Shown: positions 56,706 through 64,000 of the stretch, piece by piece | Layout: each line of letters begins with the position of its first letter | Numbering within the stretch: the first letter of the stretch is position 1 | Assembly: GCF_016862955.1 (NCBI RefSeq) | Contig: NZ_BONY01000025.1 | Coordinates: 62,001-126,000 of the forward strand | Length of the DNA stretch: 64,000 nucleotides | Direction: 5' to 3' | DNA from: Rhizocola hellebori | GTDB lineage: Bacteria; Actinomycetota; Actinomycetes; Mycobacteriales; Micromonosporaceae | Translations under genes and position numbers: made by a program | Notes under the pieces: generated by a model | Databases searched by the model: none | What the model was told of the DNA's origin: nothing | What the model saw: the letters and a program-made list of their open reading frames with translations, nothing else

Positions 56706-57893
56706 TTGGACATCTCTGCAGCCGATCGCCGCCATGTGCTCCTGCTCAACTGGCGGGACACGCGCAACCCCGAGGGCGGCGGCTCAGAGGTGTACGTCGA
56801 ACAGCTGGCTGCCGAGCTGGTGGCGCGCGGTCACCGGGCCACGGTGCTGTGCGCCGCGCACCCGCACGGTCCTGCCGAGGAGCACACCGCCGACGGGGTA
56901 ACCGTCCTGCGCAGGGGATCCCGGCACACCGTCTATCCGCGGGCGGCGCTGACCTACCTGGCCGGACTTGTGGGGCTGGGAAGGCTTTCGCGCCGCGGGC
57001 TGGGCCGACCCGATGTGATCGTGGATGTTGGAAATGGCATACCTTTCCTGTCGAAGCTGTACTCGCGCAAGCCTGTAATCGTCCTGGTTCACCATGTTCA
57101 TCGCGAGCAGTGGCCGGTGGTGATGGGGCGCATCACCTCCAAGATCGGCTGGTGGATCGAGTCCCGGCTGGCCATCCGCGTCTACCGCGGCTGCCAATAT
57201 GTCACCGTCTCGGAGGCCACCCGGCGTGAGCTGAGGAACCTTGGAGTAGAAGAGGGCCGGGTCACCGTCGTCCACAATGGAACGCCCGTCCGGCCACCGG
57301 TCAACGCCAGCCGCTCCAGCGAACCTTCCCTAATCGTTTTAGGCCGCCTGGTACCACACAAACGCGTGGAAATCGCGCTGCGCACCCTCGCCGAGCTGGC
57401 CCCCGAGCTGCCCGGCCTGCGGTTGACCATCGCCGGCACAGGCTGGTGGGAGCCGCACCTGAGGCAGCTCGCCGACGAGCTGGGCGTCACTGACCGCACC
57501 CACTTCGCCGGATTCGTCACCGAAGAGGCCAAGCACGAGTTCCTGAGCCGTGCTTGGGTGGCCTTGACGCCTTCGCTGAAGGAGGGCTGGGGGCTGACCA
57601 TCGTGGAAGCCGGGTCGGCCTGCACCCCCACGGTGGCCTTCGCCGCCGCGGGCGGCGTGACCGAAGCGCTTGTCGACGGCGAGACCGGTCTGCTCGCCCA
57701 GGACGAGGAACACTTCGTCAAGCTGGTGCGTGAGCTGCTTCGGGAATCGGGCCGGCGGGAGGCGATGGGGCAGGCCGCGCGCGAGCATGCCGCGTCGTTC
57801 AACTGGACTGTGTCCGGGGATCGTTTCGCCGCATTGATTTCCGGCCGCGCACCGCAAGCCGTCGAGCCCGAGCAGGTCGCCGGGCGGCGTTAG
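56706..57893 (+). CDS. GT4-family glycosyltransferase
   Basis: A 395-residue GT-B glycosyltransferase, cytoplasmic or membrane-associated. The N-domain begins VLLLNWRDTRNPEGGGSEVY. The C-domain has IVLGRLVPHKRVEIALRTLA, the nucleotide-sugar motif SLKEGWGLTIVEAGS (the E-x7-E type element) and AAGGVTEAL. The start codon is TTG at 56706, supported by AGGAG about 7 nt upstream. Donor and acceptor cannot be told; the context suggests envelope polysaccharide or glycolipid synthesis. Confidence 0.88.
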   Translation: MDISAADRRHVLLLNWRDTRNPEGGGSEVYVEQLAAELVARGHRATVLCAAHPHGPAEEHTADGVTVLRRGSRHTVYPRAALTYLAGLVGLGRLSRRGLGRPDVIVDVGNGIPFLSKLYSRKPVIVLVHHVHREQWPVVMGRITSKIGWWIESRLAIRVYRGCQYVTVSEATRRELRNLGVEEGRVTVVHNGTPVRPPVNASRSSEPSLIVLGRLVPHKRVEIALRTLAELAPELPGLRLTIAGTGWWEPHLRQLADELGVTDRTHFAGFVTEEAKHEFLSRAWVALTPSLKEGWGLTIVEAGSACTPTVAFAAAGGVTEALVDGETGLLAQDEEHFVKLVRELLRESGRREAMGQAAREHAASFNWTVSGDRFAALISGRAPQAVEPEQVAGRR

Positions 57894-57910
57894 AAAGCCG
57901 ATCAAAGTTA

Positions 57911-57937
57911 AACGGCCCGGACATTGTCCGGGCCGTT
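57911..57937. terminator. Bidirectional terminator between GT4 and DUF2613 genes
   Basis: A perfect 13-bp inverted repeat (AACGGCCCGGACA and its complement) around a single central T sits 17 nt after the GT4 stop and 6 nt after the convergent small gene's stop. Confidence 0.8.
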
Positions 57938-57943
57938 CGTGTA

Positions 57944-58108
57944 TCAGCGGGAGCCGTAGCCTTCGGGTTTGCCAAGATCCAAGGACCCCGCTTTAGCTGC
58001 GTCAGCAGACGTAGCCACCACGGAACTGGCCAGGGTGATAGTGCCGACGACGCCCAGCGCGATCGCCAGGATCGCGGTCAGCAGCAGGGTAAGGCCCGAG
58101 CGCCCCAT
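57944..58108 (-). CDS. DUF2613 small membrane/secreted protein
   Basis: A 54-residue protein with one N-terminal hydrophobic helix (LTLLLTAILAIALGVVGTI) and a short polar tail ending KPEGYGSR. Size and pattern fit DUF2613, which in M. tuberculosis (Rv0236A) lies beside aftD (Rv0236c). The ATG at 58108 has GAGAGGGG upstream; an extension to 58153 is less likely. An accessory role for AftD is suggested only by this conserved neighbourhood. Confidence 0.75.
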   Translation of the reverse strand: MGRSGLTLLLTAILAIALGVVGTITLASSVVATSADAAKAGSLDLGKPEGYGSR

Positions 58109-58149
58109 AGGCGAACCCCTCTCTTGAAAGGTGAATGTCGCGCACGTTA

Positions 58150-59790
58150 TCACCTCCGCGCAGTGCCCGCTATCGTCCCTGCCGCCGCGATCATCGCCAG
58201 AAGCGCGGCGATCTCCGCCGCGACGATAGGAGCGTGCCGCGCTGGCTCCACCGTGGACGCGACCGCCGCCGGGTTTCTATACAGCGCCAGGTCGGGGCCG
58301 ATGAACACGGATTCCAGGCCGGTCAATGCGCCGGGCGGCACGGCCTGATCGACGACACCGCGATGCTGGATCAGCACCCACCGCACGTCGGCCGTGGCTA
58401 TCGGCTCGCCACTGGCAAGCCTTGCCCTGATTTCGCGCAGGCGAACATTTTCTCCCGCGACGAGCACATCATCGACGACAAGGGTGTCGTCGGCCAGCAC
58501 GGGCACGGGCAGGTAACGCAACGCGGGATCGAACACGGTGCGGTTGCGGTTCCACCGGTAGCGGCGATATTCGGAAAGCGGCAGCGAAAGCGCCACACCA
58601 GGCTCCCGGCCGACCAATTCGGAGACCGCCTGCCAATCGGGCGGATACCGCACCGGCCGCAGCGCACCCGCGCCACCGAAGGCGAGATCGGGCACGGCGC
58701 ACATCATCAGGAGCACGGTGCCTGTGAGCACAACGGCCGCCGGCTCTTTGGGCAGCCGGGAAGCAAGCCGCTCAGCGCCGAGCGCGGCGCACAGCACCAG
58801 CAGCAGCGCGTAGGGCAGAACAAATTTCTGAGCATCCCGCAGCACGCCGGCACCGGGAACGTTGTCGACAAGCCAGGTAAGGGCGGTGATTCCGGGGCCG
58901 AAGGTGCTCAGCGCCGCGATGGCGAGGCCGGTCACCGCCACCGCCGGGAAACGGCTTGGCATGCGGTGGCGCATTTTTTGGTACCCAAAAAGGGATAGCA
59001 GCACCACAACGGCCGTGAGGATCGGCACCAGCGGCGAGGCACGACTGGCCGGGGTGGTCTCTTCATTCCAGATTCCGCCGGTGCCCAGCAGGGACACGAT
59101 CGCCCCGCCCCAGTTTTCGGACCGCGCCGCGAAGGCGGCCACGCCGGCCGGGTCGGAGTGGGCGGTGGAGTTGCCGACCAGAGCGGCCACCAGCCACGGC
59201 GAGTTGACCAGCAGGACCGCACCGCCGATCAATGGCACCTTGCGTAGCGGCGCCAACGCGAGGCAGACCGCGGCCGCGATGATCCCGCCGCTGGGGGTCA
59301 GCGCGCTCAAACCCAGCAGCAGCACCAATTTTGGCCACGCACCCGGCTTCTCGGCGCGAAGGTCGAGGGCGGCCCGAACGAGCCAGGGCAGGGCCGCGTA
59401 GGCGATCAACAGGCCCCACTGCCCCAGCAGCAACCTTTCCGCCAGAAATGGGGTCCACCCATAGCCAATGGCGGCGATCAATCGCACGCCCAGGGACTCC
59501 GTGGGCACAAGACGCCCGGCTCCGACCACTGCCGCCCAGACGATGGCCACCAGAATCAACCGTTGTAACAGCCAGCCGGGCATCGCCAGGTTGATCAGCG
59601 ATACGGCGGCGTCCAGCGGCACGGCACGCGGCGCGGCGTCCAGCGGCGCGATCAGATCGAGCCGCAGCGACTGCGACGGGACGAAGCTCATGTCGTAGCT
59701 CAAGACATATCCGGGCCAAGCCAGCGGCGCCAGAATGACCGCGGCAATCGCCCCGGCGGCTAGGTGTAGCGCTAGCCTGTCGCGCAACAT
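58150..59790 (-). CDS. Polytopic membrane protein, possible GT-C-type glycosyltransferase
   Basis: A 546-residue protein with about eleven membrane segments and a soluble C-terminal part (about 380-520). A GVLRDAQKFVLPYALLLVLC segment parallels the RNVHKFDVLIRLPLAL segment of the two AftD proteins, so it may share the GT-C fold. It lies between the DUF2613 gene and aftD on the same strand (59-nt gap to aftD), a probable operon. No catalytic acid could be assigned with confidence. Confidence 0.65.
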   Translation of the reverse strand: MLRDRLALHLAAGAIAAVILAPLAWPGYVLSYDMSFVPSQSLRLDLIAPLDAAPRAVPLDAAVSLINLAMPGWLLQRLILVAIVWAAVVGAGRLVPTESLGVRLIAAIGYGWTPFLAERLLLGQWGLLIAYAALPWLVRAALDLRAEKPGAWPKLVLLLGLSALTPSGGIIAAAVCLALAPLRKVPLIGGAVLLVNSPWLVAALVGNSTAHSDPAGVAAFAARSENWGGAIVSLLGTGGIWNEETTPASRASPLVPILTAVVVLLSLFGYQKMRHRMPSRFPAVAVTGLAIAALSTFGPGITALTWLVDNVPGAGVLRDAQKFVLPYALLLVLCAALGAERLASRLPKEPAAVVLTGTVLLMMCAVPDLAFGGAGALRPVRYPPDWQAVSELVGREPGVALSLPLSEYRRYRWNRNRTVFDPALRYLPVPVLADDTLVVDDVLVAGENVRLREIRARLASGEPIATADVRWVLIQHRGVVDQAVPPGALTGLESVFIGPDLALYRNPAAVASTVEPARHAPIVAAEIAALLAMIAAAGTIAGTARR

Positions 59791-59849
59791 GAGCTCCTCT
59801 CGTGGAACGGACAGGCTACCTCAGGCAGCGCGACGCTCCACGACCTTCC

Positions 59850-62800
59850 TCAGCGGGGGCGGCGTTGGGGTAGCGGCCAGGCGGTCATCGAGAGCCAGAG
59901 AACCACCATCGCGCCCAGGGCCAGCAGTTGCGCCAGGGCGTCGAGCTCGGGTGTGGCCGAGCGCCAGGATGCCAGGCCCGCCAGGCAGACCAGCAATGGT
60001 GGCAGCCACAGGCGAAGCCAGCTGACCGAGACCCGGACCCGGCGTCTATCCACTTTGGACACATCGTGGCGGGCCAGCCGGTACGCGCTGAGTGCGACTA
60101 TGACGGTGAGAGCGATGAGCACCGCCCAGGGCCCGCCCACGAGCGCGAGGCCGACCGCGCCAACCGCCACGGCAAGCCACGGCCGGGTGCGCCGGGCCGC
60201 CCGGTTAGGGCGGGTCTGACGCCGCCGCGCCGGAATGAACGCCACCAGCACCACTCCCGCCACCAAGCCGCCGCCGGAAGCAAGGGCCACCCGGAAGGTC
60301 CGGTCGGGCTCATAGCTGAGCGTCACCTGCCCGCCAAGGCCGGGCGCTATCCACCACCCCTGCTGCCAGCCGTCCAGAACGACCGCGGGCAGGGTGAACC
60401 CGCCCATGGTGGCTTTCCAGCCGGGATTGGTGTTCTCCCTTACCACCAGCACGCGTGGCTGCTCGCCGGCCGCGACGGTGAGCACGCGCCGGTTGGCCGA
60501 CCAGGAGCCGATCTCCGGCAGGGTTTGGGTTGCGGCCACCGTCGCGGCAGCCGCCAAGGCCAGCGTGGTGGGAGTCGCCAGAGCGCTGCCTGTGACCACG
60601 ATGCGGGCCTCGCCCGCGGCCAGCGCGAGGGTGCCGCCCGCGGCCGGCACACAGATCGAAGCCGGCACCTCACGCAACTCGACCAGATCCCGCAACGTGG
60701 GCGAGAGCTTGGTCTGGAGGGTCTTCCCACCGGCTTGCACGCCAGGCCCGGAGCCGCAGGGCAGCTCGATGCGGCGATCCAGGTTCGCCGGAACGGCGGG
60801 CTGGTCCGGAAGCGCGGTGACCTCGCCGACCGCGAACGGCAATGGCTGCGACCACATCGAGTACGGGTCCAGGCTCCGGGCGGGCGCCCGATCGAGGAAG
60901 AAAATAGCGATTTCGTCCGTCCGTATCGGACGGTCGAAGACGATGACCCCGTCGGAGTTGAGCAGGCCGCTCCGGACGCCGTCGGAGCTCACGACGGTGA
61001 TCGACTCGGGGCGGGTCGCGGCCACCTGCGGATCGAGCGCCAGCCGCAGCCCGGTGATGGTGCGTGGAGCCGCCCACGCGAGGCGCAGCGAGGGACTGCC
61101 GTCGCCATCGGCCGCGTACCAGGCGGTGGACGGATCGCCATCAATCACCGCCCCGGGCCGCCCAGCGGGCTCAGCGACACCGCGCGAGGACACCTTCGCC
61201 ACCGGGGCGGGCGTCGTCCCCGCGACCATTTTGTCGATGAGCGCGTCAAGCTCGGGGCCGGGCTTGGGCCTGGCCCAAAGCGAAGGGGTGTAGCTGCCGG
61301 CCGTGGGCAGGGTCACCGTTCGGTCAATGCGGCCGGCATCCTCCGATCCCCTGGCAACGCCCGGATTGCAGCGGGCACTGCCCTGCACGAAGAAGCATGA
61401 GCTGACCGAGGGCGCAGCGGACAGGACCACCGAGGCGGGCCGTTGCGTCGCTGGGCCCGCTGCCACCACCAGGCTGCGTGTCGCCGTCACCTCCGGGATC
61501 GCGATCTCGGAAATGCCCACCCCGCCCTGGCCCGTCCGGAGCGTGCCGGCCGCTTGCGTTATCAGCACCCGCACCCGCGACACGAGCGACCCGTCGAGGA
61601 CGAACTTGGCCCGCCCATCATCGATCTCGCCGGTCGCCTGCTGCAACCCGGCCACCAGCAATACCTGGGTCGCCACGTTGTCGGCCATGAGGTCGAAGGT
61701 GATGGCCACCTCGGTGATCCGCTTGGGCGACGCCAGCGTGAGCTCAAGCCACTGACCCTCGGCCGGCCGGAACGGCGCGGTGCGCCAGGACGTCGCAGGA
61801 TCCCCATCGATCGCCGCAAAGGGCAGATGTTCCGGCCTTGACCCCTCGTCCGGATGCGGGGTCGCCCACGAACTGCTCGCCGTGACCGCGGAGATCCCCA
61901 GGTACCGAGCCTGCGTCAACCATTGCGAGGCCCACGACGGCAGGTAGTCACTGACCGGAGTCTGCGCGGTGGGGTCGTCGGCGGCCAGCGTCGCAGAGGC
62001 GTTGTCCTGGCCCCGGCCGAACAGGACGTCACGGTGACGCAGCCCATCGGTGATCGCCACCGGCCCCGGCGGGCGCCCGGCGCCCAGATCCCCGGCGAGA
62101 ATGGTTGGTGCGCCAGTGATCTGGCCAGTGGCCGCCAGCTCGAGCAGCGACTCGGGTCCGCCCACCACCGTGGTCACCGCGCTCGCGTCGTAAAGGCCAA
62201 CCGGGTACACGGGACGGCGGACCTTAAAGACCTCGATGGCGGGCAGTGGCGGATGCATGCCGTAGTCGTAGTGTCCCCCGGCCACCATCCCGCCACCGAC
62301 ATCGGGGCCGAACGATTCGACCCGTTCCAGCCCGGGTGAGCGCTCCAATGCCTGCCTGACCTGGATGGGTCGGGCCGTACCGGTCTTGCCGTAGTCAAGG
62401 TCGGAGCGCAGCACCACGTACCGGATATCGTTGCGCGCCAGAAGGTCCGCCAGCCCAGCCGAGCCGGCTCCACCGGCGAGCACGGCGTCGATGGCGTCAA
62501 GCATCCGGATCGTCCCGGGCGGCGTCAGCGGAATGGCATTGCGAACACCCCAGGACCGTTCCAGCAGAGGCTGGGTGATCTCGTCGGTCGGGCTGCCCCA
62601 CGCATAGTGCGGAAAGCGGGCCGAAGGCACGATGAGCACGTGGTCGCGCCCGGTGTTGGCGTTGAGCCAGGCGGCGGCCTCGCGCCAGTAGCCGGGGACA
62701 TGCTGGTAGCCGCCGTTCACCAGCCCTGCGGTCACCACGGGGCTGGCTGCGCCGGTTACCGCGGCCAGCGCCGCTGCAGTGATCACCACACTGCGCCGCC

Positions 62801-63983
62801 TGGCAAGGTGCCAGCCGTGGCCGGAGATGGCTGCCGCGCGGGCGAAGACGCCGACCAGGTGGGCCAGGCCCAGGGCCAGCGGCAGCCGGATCAGCACGTC
62901 GAATTTGTGGACATTTCGCAAGGGGGCGCCAACGCCGTCCAGGAAATCCTGAACCGGGCCGGTCATCCCGGTGTCCAGATTGGATAGATGGCCGAACCCC
63001 ACCAGACCGGTACCGAGCAGGAGCCCCGCGATCAGGAACCGCCGGTGCGGCATCCCGCTACGGGCCAGCCCGGCCACCCCGATCGCGGCGACCGCCACGG
63101 TCGCGGCGAGCAGGAGGGGTTCGGTAGCCAGGCGGTGGCCGGCGGACAGCTGCGGGCCGTAGGGACCGGTGAGGTAAGCCAGCCAATGCGACGTCCCGCG
63201 CAACACCGAGGTCAGATCCGTGTGCCGGGTGGTGACCGACGCGGTCTCGATGTAATCCAGAAACGGCGGGCTGAACCGGCCCAGCAGAAACAACGGGACA
63301 AGCCACCACGCGGTCGCGCAGAGCACGGCCAGACACCAGCCCGACACCGCCGCCAACCGCCGGCGAGGGGTGCCCGGCAGCCCTGCCAACCACAGCAGCG
63401 CCAAGGGAACAGTGGCGAGCACGGCGGTGGCGTTCACCCCTCCGGCGCAGCAAACCGCCAGCGCCGAGAGCATGAGACCGCGCCTGAGGGGTGCGTTGGC
63501 TCGGGACAGACCCGCCAACGGCACCAGCACCCACGGCGCGATGGCGGTGGGCCACGCCTCTATCGAGATCGAGCCCACCTCGGTCAGCAGGCGCGGCGAC
63601 AGGGCGAAAGCCACCCCTGCGATGACCCTGGCCATAGGTGTGCCAATGGCCAGCCGGGTGGCAAGCGCCACGATTCCCATGTACGCGACGCAGAACAGCA
63701 ACGCCCACCACAGGCGCTGCACCGCCCAGGCCGGGATGTCGAGCGCTGCCCCGGCGGCGAAGAACGGCCCCATCGGCCAGAGGTAGCCGTAAGCCTGGTT
63801 CTGCACCTCACCGAAATTCGTGATCGGGTTCCACAGGTGCAGCGCGCGAGCCAGCCAGCCGGCCGGGTTGACGACCAGATCCACCTTCGTGTCGGCCGCG
63901 GTCAAACCCGGATCCTGGATGAACGCGATCGCGGTGAGCAGGGAGCAGACCGCGATCGACCGCAGCCGCCAGATCATGCTCAT
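59850..63983 (-). CDS. aftD: Alpha-(1->3)-arabinofuranosyltransferase AftD
   Basis: A 1377-residue membrane enzyme, the usual AftD length. The N-terminal GT-C domain has about eleven helices (ADTKVDLVVNPAGWL, NQAYGYLWPMGPFF, SPPFLDYIETASV). The large extracytoplasmic region has two F5/8C-like carbohydrate-binding segments, each with an IDGDPxTxW motif. A late segment RVLVVRENTNPGW precedes the C-terminal helices. AftD transfers arabinofuranose from decaprenyl-phosphoryl-arabinose onto envelope arabinan. The start at 63983 is 17 nt from the window edge, so its upstream region is unseen. It is a full-length paralogue of the first part of the gene at 48158-54286. Confidence 0.9.
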   Translation of the reverse strand: MSMIWRLRSIAVCSLLTAIAFIQDPGLTAADTKVDLVVNPAGWLARALHLWNPITNFGEVQNQAYGYLWPMGPFFAAGAALDIPAWAVQRLWWALLFCVAYMGIVALATRLAIGTPMARVIAGVAFALSPRLLTEVGSISIEAWPTAIAPWVLVPLAGLSRANAPLRRGLMLSALAVCCAGGVNATAVLATVPLALLWLAGLPGTPRRRLAAVSGWCLAVLCATAWWLVPLFLLGRFSPPFLDYIETASVTTRHTDLTSVLRGTSHWLAYLTGPYGPQLSAGHRLATEPLLLAATVAVAAIGVAGLARSGMPHRRFLIAGLLLGTGLVGFGHLSNLDTGMTGPVQDFLDGVGAPLRNVHKFDVLIRLPLALGLAHLVGVFARAAAISGHGWHLARRRSVVITAAALAAVTGAASPVVTAGLVNGGYQHVPGYWREAAAWLNANTGRDHVLIVPSARFPHYAWGSPTDEITQPLLERSWGVRNAIPLTPPGTIRMLDAIDAVLAGGAGSAGLADLLARNDIRYVVLRSDLDYGKTGTARPIQVRQALERSPGLERVESFGPDVGGGMVAGGHYDYGMHPPLPAIEVFKVRRPVYPVGLYDASAVTTVVGGPESLLELAATGQITGAPTILAGDLGAGRPPGPVAITDGLRHRDVLFGRGQDNASATLAADDPTAQTPVSDYLPSWASQWLTQARYLGISAVTASSSWATPHPDEGSRPEHLPFAAIDGDPATSWRTAPFRPAEGQWLELTLASPKRITEVAITFDLMADNVATQVLLVAGLQQATGEIDDGRAKFVLDGSLVSRVRVLITQAAGTLRTGQGGVGISEIAIPEVTATRSLVVAAGPATQRPASVVLSAAPSVSSCFFVQGSARCNPGVARGSEDAGRIDRTVTLPTAGSYTPSLWARPKPGPELDALIDKMVAGTTPAPVAKVSSRGVAEPAGRPGAVIDGDPSTAWYAADGDGSPSLRLAWAAPRTITGLRLALDPQVAATRPESITVVSSDGVRSGLLNSDGVIVFDRPIRTDEIAIFFLDRAPARSLDPYSMWSQPLPFAVGEVTALPDQPAVPANLDRRIELPCGSGPGVQAGGKTLQTKLSPTLRDLVELREVPASICVPAAGGTLALAAGEARIVVTGSALATPTTLALAAAATVAATQTLPEIGSWSANRRVLTVAAGEQPRVLVVRENTNPGWKATMGGFTLPAVVLDGWQQGWWIAPGLGGQVTLSYEPDRTFRVALASGGGLVAGVVLVAFIPARRRQTRPNRAARRTRPWLAVAVGAVGLALVGGPWAVLIALTVIVALSAYRLARHDVSKVDRRRVRVSVSWLRLWLPPLLVCLAGLASWRSATPELDALAQLLALGAMVVLWLSMTAWPLPQRRPR

Positions 63984-64000
63984 CGCCGCCGCAGGACCAG

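Overview
The window is high-GC actinobacterial DNA. Gene content and order strongly resemble the KstR-controlled cholesterol catabolic region of Mycobacterium and Rhodococcus. The secreted hydrolases with a CBM2 module and Pro/Ser linker, the CebR-like LacI boxes and the AftD-type arabinosyltransferases point to a soil actinomycete with an arabinose-containing envelope. A Streptosporangiales- or Thermomonosporaceae-like host is my best guess, at low confidence. I see no tRNA, rRNA, CRISPR array, insertion sequence or phage gene, and no gene-free stretch longer than 300 bases.

Region 1 (1-30.7 kb) is a steroid degradation cluster. Side-chain genes are cyp125, fadA5, fadE34, chsE1, chsE2, a fused chsH2-chsH1 and ltp2. 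Ring A/B genes are kstD, kshA, kshB and hsaACDB. Ring C/D (HIP) genes are fadD3, ipdF, fadE30, a crotonase and fadE31-32-33. A DUF35 fragment with ltp4 and ltp3, a MaoC hydratase and the repressor gene kstR complete the set. Blocks that are spread over a longer interval in M. tuberculosis (Rv3521-3523, Rv3537-3538, Rv3540c-3546, Rv3559c-3574) are packed together here. Boxes fitting the KstR consensus TnnAACnnGTTnnA lie at cyp125/fadA5, hsaA/kshA, the kstD pair and fadE34/kstR, with a near-match before an SRPBCC gene. One perfect KstR2-type box (AnCAAGnnCTTGnT) separates fadE30 from fadD3. Several of these boxes overlap a -10-like hexamer placed 6-8 nt before a start codon that lacks a Shine-Dalgarno sequence, which suggests leaderless transcripts.

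Region 2 (30.8-34.0 kb) holds loosely connected genes: an M24 peptidase, a uridine-kinase-like protein without a P-loop, a beta-helix protein and a small basic protein.

Region 3 (34.1-46.5 kb) looks like a mannan utilisation locus. It has two secreted GH5 mannanases (one with CBM2), a GH2 beta-mannosidase, a five-part peptide/oligosaccharide-type ABC importer and a LacI-family regulator. CebR-like boxes sit before the solute-binding protein gene and before the CBM2 mannanase. The model is extracellular cleavage, uptake of manno-oligosaccharides, intracellular hydrolysis by the beta-mannosidase, and LacI repression.

Region 4 (46.5-64 kb) starts with a PadR/membrane-protein pair and continues as a cell-envelope glycan locus. 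It contains an AftD-like protein fused to a second GT-C-like module (about 2040 aa), an acyltransferase-3, a DUF3068 (PorA-like) protein, a GT4 glycosyltransferase, a DUF2613 mini-protein, a further polytopic membrane protein and a second, unfused AftD.
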